Below, piece after piece: positions 38,671-47,192 of a stretch of DNA of 64,000 nt. The stretch is from Nocardia arthritidis NBRC 100137 (GTDB taxonomy: Bacteria > Actinomycetota > Actinomycetes > Mycobacteriales > Mycobacteriaceae): contig NZ_BDBB01000037.1 of the NCBI RefSeq assembly GCF_001612765.1, positions 1 through 64,000 of the forward strand, read 5' to 3'. The notes beneath the pieces were generated by a model that did no database searches, was not told where the DNA came from, and was given only the letters and a program-made list of their open reading frames with translations. Both the position numbers and the translations under genes were made by a program. Numbering within the stretch: the stretch's first letter is position 1; each line of letters begins with the position of its first letter.

Positions 38671-39417
38671 TCACGCGGGCGTGTGACTCGGCCGCGTCAG
38701 GCGGACATCCTGGAGGAACTCCTCGACGGTCTGCGCGTAGGTTCGCGGATGAGTGAAGCGGAACATGTGTCCGGTGCGGTCCAAGACGACCTCGCGGGCA
38801 TTTGGGATGCCTTCGCGCAGGATCGTCGCGGCTTCCGGACCGATCAGCACGTCGTGCGAAGGAGTCAAGATCAGCGTCGGCACCGCGACCTGCCCGAGGC
38901 GAGCGGTGTAGTCGGCGTTCAATGCCGCGACCGTGCGGGCGCCGAACGAGGAGGCGGGCGTGTTGTCCAGGAAAAGGCGGCGGCTATGGCCTTCACTCCA
39001 GGGCACTTGCCCTTCGTTGTCATGCGGGGAGGCCAGATTGTGCGCATGAGCGCGCAGCGTCACCTGCCGGTAGAGCGGACCGCGCATCTTCCCCATCACG
39101 CGCATCGCCGCCTTCAGCGCAGGCGACGAGAGGGGATTGGCCGCGAATCCGCCCGACAGCACCAAGCCGTGTAGGCCGTGCGGCCGGCGCACCGCGAGCG
39201 CCAAAGCGACATTGGCGCCGAAGGAGTCGCCGATCAGCACGTACTCGTCCAGATCCGCCACTTCGGCGGCGACCGCGTCGGCATAGCTCTCCATGTCCGC
39301 CACGCCCTCGGGCAGCCGCATCGTGCGCATGGGCCGACCGGCCAGCGGGGCGAGCTGTTCGAGGTCCCAGGGGGCGCCGGAGAAACAGGGAACGAAAACG
39401 AGGGTTGGATTACTCAT
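38671..39417 (-). CDS. alpha/beta hydrolase
   Basis: A 248-residue cytoplasmic hydrolase. The nucleophile elbow is GDSFGAN (Ser about residue 64), the acid is in LTPSHDVLIG, and the base is His in RTGHMFRF near the C-terminus. A compact cap lies between. Family members include esterases, haloperoxidase-like enzymes and lactonases; the substrate is not evident. The start lies just four bases from an unusually long palindrome, so the MarR protein probably controls it and its substrate or a related compound may be the inducer. Confidence 0.87.
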   Translation of the reverse strand: MSNPTLVFVPCFSGAPWDLEQLAPLAGRPMRTMRLPEGVADMESYADAVAAEVADLDEYVLIGDSFGANVALALAVRRPHGLHGLVLSGGFAANPLSSPALKAAMRVMGKMRGPLYRQVTLRAHAHNLASPHDNEGQVPWSEGHSRRLFLDNTPASSFGARTVAALNADYTARLGQVAVPTLILTPSHDVLIGPEAATILREGIPNAREVVLDRTGHMFRFTHPRTYAQTVEEFLQDVRLTRPSHTPA

Positions 39418-39420
39418 GGG

Positions 39421-39456
39421 ATTAGATTACATGACATACATGTCGTGTAATCTAAT
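39421..39456. promoter_or_regulatory. 36-bp near-perfect palindrome before the hydrolase start
   Basis: ATTAGATTACATGACAT (39421-39437) is mirrored by ATGTCGTGTAATCTAAT (39440-39456), with one mismatch in 17 and a 2-base centre. Each arm holds the AGATTACA half of the MarR operator. It touches the hydrolase start codon region, so it is in the 5' leader or promoter. Confidence 0.85.
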
Positions 39457-39812
39457 TGGTGAGCGGAGTCACACTCGGGATTCGACACGAGCGAGAATCA
39501 ATGTTCTGTAATCTGATTACACGTCACGCAATAGTGTATGCTGCGCCCACGGACCGACGCGGTGGACGCCCCATGCGTCCCCATTGATGCGTTGCCGACG
39601 CTCGGCCGAACGGAAGCTCTCTCCCCACCGACCGCTGCCATCGAAGCGGCCGCCCGGGTGTTTCGAGCCGAGGATTATCGCGAGGTATCGAAACCTTGCT
39701 GCCGAAAAGGGCCGAGAAAGCCCTGAGGACGCCGACGGGCGCGCGGAATCGCCGCGCCATTGCCCCGCTTCGACGAGAGGTGACCCGCTCCAAGCGTCGA
39801 AATGCTTGCGAA
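39457..39812. other. 356-bp gap with one operator and no convincing gene
   Basis: The left part holds the TGTAATC palindrome at 39507-39521. A 62-codon plus-strand frame opens at 39538 just after it and an 89-codon minus-strand frame covers 39524-39793; neither has a ribosome site or recognisable content. A decayed divergent gene is possible but cannot be shown. Confidence 0.35.
39507..39521. promoter_or_regulatory. perfect TGTAATC-T-GATTACA operator
   Basis: A perfect 7+1+7 palindrome, the cleanest copy of the MarR operator, 90 bases upstream of the hydrolase start. Its position suits a -35 region or an upstream cooperative site. Confidence 0.82.
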
Positions 39813-40400
39813 TCAGTGCAATTGATTCTGCGCGGTCTCCAGACCCACGCGCAGCAGCAGCTCCACCGCGTCGGCGGCCTGCTCGACGATCACCGGGACC
39901 TCTTTGCGCTCCGGCGCGGAGAACGGCTTCAGCACATAGTCGGCCGGATCCTGGCGGCCCGGCGGGCGGCCGATGCCGATGCGGGTGCGCAGGTAGTCCT
40001 TGGTGGTCAGGGCGCTGGAGACGGAGCGGAGACCGTTGTGCCCGCCCTCACCGCCGCCACGCTTGAGCCGGATAGCGCCGAACGGCAGATCGAGTTCGTC
40101 GTGCACCACGATCACCTCGGTGGGCGGCACGGAGAAGAACTTCGCCAGCACGGCCACCGGCCGCCCGGACAGGTTCATGAACGACCGTGGCTTCGCGATC
40201 AGCACCTGGCGCCCGTCCAGCCGCGCCTGCAGCAGGTCGGCGCCGGATTTCTTGTGCACACCGAAACGGCCGCCGACGCGCTCGGCGAGCACGTCGGCGA
40301 CCAGGAAACCCACATTGTGCCGGGTGCGCTCGTATTCGGGACCGGGGTTGCCCAGTCCGACGACGAGCGCGGGCCCGGCGGACGGTGCGCTGTTACTCAG
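39813..40400 (-). CDS. pth: peptidyl-tRNA hydrolase, probable CTG start
   Basis: The enzyme recycles peptidyl-tRNA. The full N-terminus, ALVVGLGNPGPEYERTRHNV, is encoded only if translation starts upstream of the first in-frame GTG (40313). That GTG would delete the active-site asparagine in GNPG and the catalytic histidine in RHN. No ATG, GTG or TTG exists upstream in frame; the best candidate is CTG at 40400, overlapping the rplY stop and giving 195 residues, close to the usual 190. FLVADVLAERVGG, KPRSFMNLSG and the catalytic HDELDLPFG follow. Conserved neighbour of rplY. Confidence 0.88.
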   Translation of the reverse strand: MSNSAPSAGPALVVGLGNPGPEYERTRHNVGFLVADVLAERVGGRFGVHKKSGADLLQARLDGRQVLIAKPRSFMNLSGRPVAVLAKFFSVPPTEVIVVHDELDLPFGAIRLKRGGGEGGHNGLRSVSSALTTKDYLRTRIGIGRPPGRQDPADYVLKPFSAPERKEVPVIVEQAADAVELLLRVGLETAQNQLH

Positions 40401-40995
40401 CGCTCTCGCCCTCGGCCTCGGCCGTCTCCTCGCCCTCGACGGGCTCGGCGGCCGGGGCGGCGATCACGTTGACGATCAGGGTCTCCGCATCGGCGGCCAG
40501 CTCGACGCCCGAGGGCAGCTGCAGCTCGCCGGCGGTGATCTGGGTACCCGCCTCGACGCCCTCGACGGAGACCTCGATGGCCTCGGGCAGCTTCATCGCG
40601 TCGGCCAGGACGGAGACGGTGGTGGCTTCCTGGGTAACCAGGGTGCCGGGGGCGGCGTCGCCGGCGACGGTGACGTTCACGTCGGCGGTGACCTTCTCGC
40701 CGCGCTTGATGATCAGCAGGTCGGCGTGCTCGATGTAGCGGCGGATCGGGTGCACCACCACGGACTTGGTCAGCGCGAGCTGCTTCTGGCCGTCGATGAC
40801 GAGGTTCAGCACCGCGTTGGTGCCGTGCTCACGCAGGATGGCGGCGAAGGCCTGGGCGTTCACCGACAGGTGCTGCGGGTCGGCCTGGTGGCCGTACAGC
40901 ACGGCCGGGACGTTGCCCGCACGACGGGTACGGCGGGCTGCGCCCTTGCCGAACTCGGTACGTACGGATGCTTCGAGAAGGTTGACGTCGGACAT
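40393..40995 (-). CDS. rplY: 50S ribosomal protein L25 / general stress protein Ctc
   Basis: A 200-residue two-domain Ctc-type L25 that binds 5S rRNA. The L25 domain starts EASVRTEFGKGAARRTRRAGNVPAVLYGH and contains TKSVVVHPIRRYIEHADLL. The C-terminal TL5-type beta domain is followed by an acidic Ala/Glu tail (EGEETAEAEGESAE). Start ATG at 40995. The stop overlaps the probable start of pth, so the two are coupled, as in M. tuberculosis Rv1015c-Rv1014c. Confidence 0.95.
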   Translation of the reverse strand: MSDVNLLEASVRTEFGKGAARRTRRAGNVPAVLYGHQADPQHLSVNAQAFAAILREHGTNAVLNLVIDGQKQLALTKSVVVHPIRRYIEHADLLIIKRGEKVTADVNVTVAGDAAPGTLVTQEATTVSVLADAMKLPEAIEVSVEGVEAGTQITAGELQLPSGVELAADAETLIVNVIAAPAAEPVEGEETAEAEGESAE

Positions 40996-41299
40996 GACTG
41001 GATCTACTCCTACGGCTCTTCCGGGCTGTCAGTTACACGTCAGGGGTTCCGCACACCTGACGGGGGTGGTCTACTCGTCGGGGCGAAGACCGAACGAGGA
41101 CGGCCGGAAGCCGAGCCGCGTCGATCACGGTGTCGCAAAACTGGTCTGCGGTCACCCTCGCCGAGACAACCCGAACACCATACCCCAGCGCAGAGACGCT
41201 CTTTGAATCGGGTGGTCACCGGCGGTTCGGCTCACGCTCGAGCGAGTCGCGTACGCTGGCGTGGTTGCCGATCGGTCGTCTGCGAAAGGTTGTCTTGCG
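40996..41299. other. divergent promoter region of rplY and prfC with a small hairpin
   Basis: About 300 bases without a gene. CGTCAGG (41038-41044) and CCTGACG (41056-41062) form a perfect 7-bp stem with an 11-nt loop in the rplY leader or promoter. No known riboswitch or ribosomal-protein leader is recognised. Promoter elements cannot be placed with confidence. Confidence 0.4.
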
Positions 41300-42943
41300 T
41301 TGAGCGCCTCCCCTGAGGGTGTTGTCGCGCCCGCACCCCGCGGGCTGTCCGCCGAGGTAGCCCGCCGGCGCACGTTCGCGGTGATCTCCCACCCCGACGC
41401 GGGCAAGTCCACGCTCACCGAGGCACTCGCCCTGCACGCCAGGATGATCTCCGAGGCAGGCGCGATCCACGGCAAGGCCGGGCGCAAGTCCACCGTCTCG
41501 GACTGGATGGAGATGGAGAAGGCGCGTGGCATCTCGGTCAGCTCGACCGCGCTGCAGTTCAACTACCGCGCCGCGGGGTCCGAGGTCGACAGCGTCATCA
41601 ACCTGGTGGACACCCCCGGCCACTCCGATTTCTCCGAGGACACCTACCGGGTACTCACCGCCGTCGACGCCGCGGTGATGCTGATCGACGCCGCCAAGGG
41701 CCTGGAGCCGCAGACGCTGAAGCTGTTCCAGGTCTGCCGCCACCGCGGCATCCCGGTGATCACCGTGATCAACAAGTGGGACCGGCCGGGCCGGGCTCCG
41801 CTGGAGCTGCTCGACGAGATCGACGAGCGGATCGGCCTCACACCCACCCCGCTGTTCCTCCCGGTCGGTATCGCGGGAGACTTCCGCGGCCTGCTGCGCC
41901 GCGGCCCGGACGGCGCGGCGCTGGAATACATCCACTTCACCCGCACCGCGGGCGGCGCGACCATCGCGCCGGAGGAGTCGCTGACTCCGGAGGCCGCCGC
42001 GGCGCGCGAAGGCGAGCCGTGGACCACCGCCGCGGAGGAGAGCGAACTGCTCTCGGCCACCGGCCAGGACCACGACCAGGAGTTGTTCCTGGCCGGGCAG
42101 ACCTCACCGGTCATCTACGCCTCCGCGATGCTGAACTTCGGCGTGCGGCAGCTGCTGGAGACCCTGGTGGCGCTGGCGCCCGCTCCGGGTCCGCGGCGCG
42201 ATGTCGAGGGCAAGCCCCGCGAGACCGGCGACCCGTTCAGCGCGGTGGTGTTCAAGGTGCAGGCGGGCATGGACGCCGCCCACCGGGACCGGCTCGCGTT
42301 CATGCGGATCGTGTCGGGCGAGTTCGAACGCGGCATGGTGGTCACCCACGCGCAGACCGGGCGGCCGTTCGCCACCAAGTACGCGCTGACCGTGTTCGGC
42401 CGCGAACGCGCGACCGTCGACACCGCCTACCCCGGTGACGTCGTGGGCCTGGTCAACGCGACGGCGCTGGCTCCAGGGCACACGCTGTTCGTGGACAAGA
42501 AGGTGGAGTTCCCGCCGATCCCGTCGTTCGCACCGGAGCATTTCGCCGTGCTGCGGGCCCGTAGCGCGGGCAAGTACAAGCAGTTCCGCAAGGCGATGGA
42601 CCAGCTCGACTCCGAGGGCGTCGTGCAGGTGCTGCGCAACGACATCCGCGGCGACGCCGCTCCGGTCCTGGCGGCCGTCGGCCCGATGCAGTTCGAAGTG
42701 GTGACCGCGCGCATGCTCACGGAGTTCAACGTCGAGACCACGATGGAGCACCTCGGCTACACGCTGGCCCGGCGCACCGATGCCGCGTCGGCGGACGAAC
42801 TCGGGCGGCAGCGCGGGGTGGAGGTCTTCACTCGCTCAGACGGTGCGCTGCTCGCGCTGTTCAGCGATAAGTGGCGGCTGCAATACATCGAGAAGGAGCA
42901 CCCGGCGCTCACGTTGGAGCCCCTGGTGGCCACCGCCGACTGA
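41300..42943 (+). CDS. prfC: peptide chain release factor 3
   Basis: A 547-residue translational GTPase that recycles RF1/RF2. The G motifs are ISHPDAGKST (G1), EKARGISVSSTALQF (switch I), DTPGHSDF (G3) and NKWDRPGR (G4). RF3-specific segments DFRGLLRRGPDG and GPMQFEVVTARM follow. The TTG at 41300 (LSASPEG) is chosen after GAAAGG; a GTG at 41261 is an alternative that adds 13 residues. It ends two bases before the converging SnoaL-like gene. Confidence 0.94.
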   Translation: MSASPEGVVAPAPRGLSAEVARRRTFAVISHPDAGKSTLTEALALHARMISEAGAIHGKAGRKSTVSDWMEMEKARGISVSSTALQFNYRAAGSEVDSVINLVDTPGHSDFSEDTYRVLTAVDAAVMLIDAAKGLEPQTLKLFQVCRHRGIPVITVINKWDRPGRAPLELLDEIDERIGLTPTPLFLPVGIAGDFRGLLRRGPDGAALEYIHFTRTAGGATIAPEESLTPEAAAAREGEPWTTAAEESELLSATGQDHDQELFLAGQTSPVIYASAMLNFGVRQLLETLVALAPAPGPRRDVEGKPRETGDPFSAVVFKVQAGMDAAHRDRLAFMRIVSGEFERGMVVTHAQTGRPFATKYALTVFGRERATVDTAYPGDVVGLVNATALAPGHTLFVDKKVEFPPIPSFAPEHFAVLRARSAGKYKQFRKAMDQLDSEGVVQVLRNDIRGDAAPVLAAVGPMQFEVVTARMLTEFNVETTMEHLGYTLARRTDAASADELGRQRGVEVFTRSDGALLALFSDKWRLQYIEKEHPALTLEPLVATAD

Positions 42944-42944
42944 G

Positions 42945-43817
42945 TCAGCCGACCTCGGACTCCGGCCGCATCGGCGGGACGCCGGGGTCGCGTTCGATCG
43001 AAGAGATGCCGTCTTCTTTCGCGATCAGGCCCCAGCGGCTCGAGGTCAGCCGCAAGCTGGGCAGGTCGCTGAGGGAGAGCACCACTTCGTAGGTGCGTTC
43101 GTAGCCGGTGTGCGAGATCCGCCAGCGGCCGTCGTCGCAGCGGACGTAGCGGTCGGTGTAGAAGGCCGCGCCGCGCAGCAGCATGTTGTGGCCCGGAATG
43201 AGGACCGTGTCGGCGAGGTACCACGTGCCGGTCGCGGTGTCGCCGTCCACATCGATCTCCGGGTGGTCACAGCGGTGCTCGGTGATCACGTGCGGCCCGA
43301 GGGTGTTGCGCATGAACGCGATGAACGCCTCGCGCGATTCGAACTGCAGATATTCGCTGTAGGTCGCGGTCGCCTCGGGCACCATGGTGTCGGCGAAGTC
43401 TTCCCAGGATTTGGTGTCGAGGGTGCGCAGGTACCGGTACTTCAGCCGGGAGATCGCCGAGACGTCGTCCAGCTCCCGCTCGTCGCGGCCCCGGCCGGCC
43501 CGCGGATCGTCGCGCACCTGGCCGAAGTCGATGGTTCCCGCGTCGAAGGGCAGCCGGTCATCGGCGTCCGCATCCCCTTCAACGGCGCTGGTCGCCCGCC
43601 TGCCGCGGTTCGGACCCGCACCGACCGGGTCGAAATCTCGTTCCTCCGGCTCCGTGCCGGAATCGATGTCCACCCCGCCGCGCTCCTGACCGCCCGGGGG
43701 AAATCCCAGGTCGTCGCGCTGCGGCCCACCGGAGCCCGTGCCCCGGTCGTTACGCACTTGCCCAGCGATGCCCAAACCTGGGTCGCCGCGCCCCTGCCCG
43801 CCGGTTCGCTGATCCAT
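42945..43817 (-). CDS. SnoaL-like (NTF2-fold) protein with long disordered N-terminus
   Basis: A 290-residue frame. Residues ~115-265 form a SnoaL_4/NTF2-like domain: AISRLKYRYLRTLDTKSWEDFA, then a DMF-like MVPEATATYSEY, HRCDHPEIDVDGDTATGTWYLAD and FYTDRYVRCDDGRWRISHTGY. This resembles ring-hydroxylating-dioxygenase beta subunits and polyketide cyclases. Residues 1-110 are rich in Gly, Asp and Arg, probably disordered; the true start may lie further in. Catalytic function cannot be assigned. DUF4393/DUF445 genes follow upstream on this strand side but need not be related. Confidence 0.7.
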   Translation of the reverse strand: MDQRTGGQGRGDPGLGIAGQVRNDRGTGSGGPQRDDLGFPPGGQERGGVDIDSGTEPEERDFDPVGAGPNRGRRATSAVEGDADADDRLPFDAGTIDFGQVRDDPRAGRGRDERELDDVSAISRLKYRYLRTLDTKSWEDFADTMVPEATATYSEYLQFESREAFIAFMRNTLGPHVITEHRCDHPEIDVDGDTATGTWYLADTVLIPGHNMLLRGAAFYTDRYVRCDDGRWRISHTGYERTYEVVLSLSDLPSLRLTSSRWGLIAKEDGISSIERDPGVPPMRPESEVG

Positions 43818-43913
43818 ACCCTCAACAATCCCATCCCGAGTGCCGGATTGGGAGGGTTGTATCAGATTGCTATCACGGCGAGCGGAACATTCCAGTCAAG
43901 ATCAACTTCGGGG

Positions 43914-44792
43914 TCAACTTCCGATGGTGAAACAGGTACGGCAGAAGTCCTCGCCGAACTCGGTCAGCCGGAGACTCTTGCGGACGATCTTCGGCGCCCG
44001 GCCCGCCTTCTTCAGCGCCGCCTCCACCACGGGCTGCACCTCGAGCACCATGTACCGGCTCAGCACCACCGGATCGTCCGAGGTCAGCGTCAGCCCGAGG
44101 CGGTTGAGATTGATCAGGTAGGAACGCGCGCGGTCGGGGTAGCGCACGCCGGCCTGCTCGGGCACCGAGGTGAGATCGCCCTGCACCAGTTCCGAGCCGA
44201 TCCCCAGCGGCCGGTTGGTGCGCACGTCGACCGACGGCTGCGGGCCGTTGAGCGCCATGAAGCGCAGGATGCGCGCCTCGTCGGGAGCGAGTTCGTCGAG
44301 GATGCGGTCGTAGGCCGGGTGCACGTCCTCGGTGAAGTAGACGTCGGCCGACCTGGCCAGCAGCGCGTCGCCGCGGCGGCGCAATTCCTCGGTGCTCGCC
44401 GAGCGCAGGTAGGGGCCGACGGTGAGCGGCTGCTGCGAGGTGGGGCCGTTGGAGGTCGGGACGTAGCTGACGATCTCCCGGACCGAACCTTCGGTGACGC
44501 CGAGCGCGCTGCGGGCGATGGAACGCAACGCGTTTCCGGTCCGCTCGGCGATCTCGGCCGAGGACTCCCCGTCCAGTGCGGCCTGGGTGATCTCCCTGGT
44601 GACCTCGTAGGTCGTGCCGACCGCCCATTGGCTTCCGCGCACGACGGTGCCCGCTGCCACTCCGGCCGCGCGGAACACGCCGCGAATCAGCCGTGCCTCA
44701 TTGCTGATCTGCCGCTGTTCGACATCCGAACTGCGCTCGACGGCGCGGGAACCTGGCCGGGCCACGTCCTGTCCGGTCCTGTCGTCTGCCAC
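43914..44792 (-). CDS. DUF4393 (Abi_alpha) family protein, first paralogue
   Basis: A 292-residue protein. Residues ~30-100 form an amphipathic/alpha region (GVFRAAGVAAGTVVRGSQWA). The second half carries ELAPDEARILRFMALNGPQP, SYLINLNRLGL and the ending LRLTEFGEDFCRTCF. The same blocks recur in the gene at 46299-47192. DUF4393 is also called Abi_alpha after abortive-infection proteins, but its activity is not established. The GTG at 44792 follows GGAG at five bases; an upstream ATG at 44861 is weaker. Divergent from the DUF445 gene. Confidence 0.75.
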   Translation of the reverse strand: MADDRTGQDVARPGSRAVERSSDVEQRQISNEARLIRGVFRAAGVAAGTVVRGSQWAVGTTYEVTREITQAALDGESSAEIAERTGNALRSIARSALGVTEGSVREIVSYVPTSNGPTSQQPLTVGPYLRSASTEELRRRGDALLARSADVYFTEDVHPAYDRILDELAPDEARILRFMALNGPQPSVDVRTNRPLGIGSELVQGDLTSVPEQAGVRYPDRARSYLINLNRLGLTLTSDDPVVLSRYMVLEVQPVVEAALKKAGRAPKIVRKSLRLTEFGEDFCRTCFTIGS

Positions 44793-44985
44793 GTTTTCTC
44801 CGATATCGCCGGGGGGAACGAATCCGCTCCACAGATTACTTCCCCTTGTGTCGCGGGTCATTCGCACCGCCTGACTCGGACAGTGCGACCGGCACGCGGC
44901 GCGCAATAGGGTTTCTTCGAGGAGGGGGTGCTAGTTTTGGGTGCCGGTGAGGCGGCGATCACCGGTGTATCGGCAGGAGGGTGTC

Positions 44986-46308
44986 GTGTTAGAGAGTGTT
45001 TTCGGAATCCACCCCACGATCCTCCTCGAGCTCGTGACCATACCGCTTTTCACCGGCGTGATCGGCTACATCACCAACTGGACCGGCGTGCTCATGCTGT
45101 TCAAGCCGGTCGCCTTCCACGGCGTCCGAGTTCCCGGCCTGCGCGCACTGTATCCATTCCTGCCCAAGCGAATTCAGGTCCTCCCGCTGCTCAGCTATGA
45201 CGGCCGGTTCGGGTGGCAGGGCATCGTCCCGTCGCGCGCCGACAAGATGGCCAGCATCGCGGTCGACAAGGGCTTGGCCAAACTCGGCAGCGTAGCCGAC
45301 TTCTACCGGGAGCTCGAGCCGGACAAGCTCGCCGAGCATCTCACCAGCATCGCCGACGCGCAGATCAAGGACATCGTCGAGGACATCCTGCGCCGCGAGC
45401 ATCCTCAGCTCTGGTACAACCTGCCCGCCCAGGTGCGCGACATGGTGCATGCCAGGGTGCGCCAGCAGCTGCCGGAGATCCTGCGCGAGCTGACCGAGGA
45501 ATTGGGCGCGAATATCGATCAGCTGCTCGATGTGAAGCAGATGGTGATCCGCTACTTCCAGGCCCGGCCGCATCTGCTCAACACGCTGTTCCAAGTGCTC
45601 GGCGCGAAGGAACTGCGATTCATGCAGAACTTCGGTTTCTACTTCGGCGCGCCGATGGGCGTGCTGCTGGTCGTCGTCCTGCATCTGACCGGCTGGTCCA
45701 GCCTGGTCGTGCTGCCGATCGGCGGCGTGATCATCGGCTGGGTGGTCAACTGGATCGGCATCAATATGATCTTCGCGCCCGCATATCCGAAGTGGTGGGT
45801 CCCGTGGCGGCAGGGCCTGCTGATCAAACGCAAGTCCGAAATCACCGACGGATACGCGGAATTGGTTTCCAGCCAGGTGATCACCGTGGCGAATATCGGC
45901 GACGAGTTGCTCAACGGCCCGCGCTCGGACCGCACCATGCAGATGCTGGAGGACACGCTGCGCCCGGCCGCCGACCGCGCGCTCGGCCCCGCGCGCCCGG
46001 CGGTCAAGTTCATGCTCGGCAGCCGTGAATACGACTCGCTGCAATCGACCTTCACCAACGAAGCCATGTCCATCGCGCCGATCGCGTTCGCCGACCCGGA
46101 GTTCAATGTCCGCCAGGGCAGGCAGATCAACGAATATATCGCCAGGCAGATGGCGATGTTGTCGCCGCCGGACTTCGTCGACATGCTTCGCGCGGCCATC
46201 AAGCAGGATGAATGGCTCCTTTTCGTCCATGGCGGCGTGCTGGGGCTCTTCGCCGGATACGCTCATATCCTGATCTTCGGAACGGGAGTGGCGACATCAT
46301 GGCTGTAG
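44986..46308 (+). CDS. DUF445 family membrane protein
   Basis: A 440-residue protein with membrane segments near the N-terminus (LVTIPLFTGVIGYITNWTGVLML), in the middle (GVLLVVVLHLTGWSSLVVLPIGG with VIIGWVVNWIGINMIF) and at the C-terminus (GVLGLFAGYAHILIFG). Both N- and mid-protein segments hold the DUF445 signature 'TNWxxxxMxF(K/A)P'. Long helical stretches lie between. GTG at 44986 follows AGGAGG at five bases. The stop overlaps the downstream DUF4393 start by ten bases, so the two are coupled. DUF445 proteins are linked to envelope and stress functions in other bacteria, without a defined activity. Confidence 0.85.
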   Translation: MLESVFGIHPTILLELVTIPLFTGVIGYITNWTGVLMLFKPVAFHGVRVPGLRALYPFLPKRIQVLPLLSYDGRFGWQGIVPSRADKMASIAVDKGLAKLGSVADFYRELEPDKLAEHLTSIADAQIKDIVEDILRREHPQLWYNLPAQVRDMVHARVRQQLPEILRELTEELGANIDQLLDVKQMVIRYFQARPHLLNTLFQVLGAKELRFMQNFGFYFGAPMGVLLVVVLHLTGWSSLVVLPIGGVIIGWVVNWIGINMIFAPAYPKWWVPWRQGLLIKRKSEITDGYAELVSSQVITVANIGDELLNGPRSDRTMQMLEDTLRPAADRALGPARPAVKFMLGSREYDSLQSTFTNEAMSIAPIAFADPEFNVRQGRQINEYIARQMAMLSPPDFVDMLRAAIKQDEWLLFVHGGVLGLFAGYAHILIFGTGVATSWL

Positions 46309-47192
46309 CGAGTCCGGACGACGGCGATCCCGAGGCCGTCGAGCACCTCGACGCGACGGCGGCGAATGCCGGGCCATCGCAGGAGATCGCCCGGCGGCCG
46401 GCTTCGGACATCGCTCGCACCGACGAATTACCAAGACGGGTCACGGTTCCCGTGGCCACCGTGCGTGCCGCGACGGGCGTGGCACGGGTCGCGTGGACCG
46501 CCGTCACCGGGGTGACCTCCTGGGGAGTCGGCACCGCGGTCGACGTCACCTCGACCGTCGTGCGGCGCAGCATCGAGGGGGCGCCGCCGCGAGAAGTGCT
46601 GGCCGAGGCGGAGTCCGAAGTCCGTGACGCGATGCGCAAAGCGCTCGGCCTGACCGCGGCCGCGCAACCGCCGGCGCAGGACGCCGTACCGACGCTGCGC
46701 GAGCAGGGCGCCGCGCTGCTGCGGTTGTCGGCGAGCCCGCACGGCGAGGACGACAACCATCCGGCCTTCGCGGGCATGCTCGCCGAGCTGACTCCCGACG
46801 AGGCGCGCATCCTGCGTTTCCTGCATCTGGACGGGCCGCAGCCCTCGATCGACATCCGCACCGGACGCCCGCGCGCGCTCGGCTCCGAACGCCTCGGCTC
46901 GATGCTCACCCTGATCGGCGAGCACGCCGGCCTGCGCTTCCCCAACCGGATCCAGCAGTACCTGACCAACCTGCGCAGACTGGGACTTGTCGAGCACGCG
47001 CGCGAGCCGGTCGGCAATCCGAACCGGTATCAGCTGCTGGAGGCGCAGTCACCGGTGCGGGAGATGCTGAAGCGGTCCGGCTTCGGCACCAAGGTGATCT
47101 ACCGCAGCGTGGTGCTGACCGACTTCGGCGCGGATTTCGTGCGCACCTGCCTGCCCGTGGTGGTGCAGGACGGACGCGCCTCGGGGCACTAG
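46299..47192 (+). CDS. DUF4393 (Abi_alpha) family protein, second paralogue
   Basis: A 297-residue protein aligned along most of its length with the 43914-44792 product: ELTPDEARILRFLHLDGPQP versus ELAPDEARILRFMALNGPQP, YLTNLRRLGL versus YLINLNRLGL, and LTDFGADFVRTCL versus LTEFGEDFCRTCF. The weakly hydrophobic region at ~45-80 (VRAATGVARVAWTAVTGVTS) may touch the membrane. It is coupled to the DUF445 gene by a ten-base overlap, so the two products probably act together. Its stop overlaps the end of the opposing TetR gene. Confidence 0.77.
   Translation: MAVASPDDGDPEAVEHLDATAANAGPSQEIARRPASDIARTDELPRRVTVPVATVRAATGVARVAWTAVTGVTSWGVGTAVDVTSTVVRRSIEGAPPREVLAEAESEVRDAMRKALGLTAAAQPPAQDAVPTLREQGAALLRLSASPHGEDDNHPAFAGMLAELTPDEARILRFLHLDGPQPSIDIRTGRPRALGSERLGSMLTLIGEHAGLRFPNRIQQYLTNLRRLGLVEHAREPVGNPNRYQLLEAQSPVREMLKRSGFGTKVIYRSVVLTDFGADFVRTCLPVVVQDGRASGH

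Noticed and set aside
39538..39726. A 62-codon plus-strand frame just right of the MarR operators
   Set aside because: Its position suggested a divergent MarR target, but it has no ribosome site or recognisable sequence; recorded only as part of the gap.
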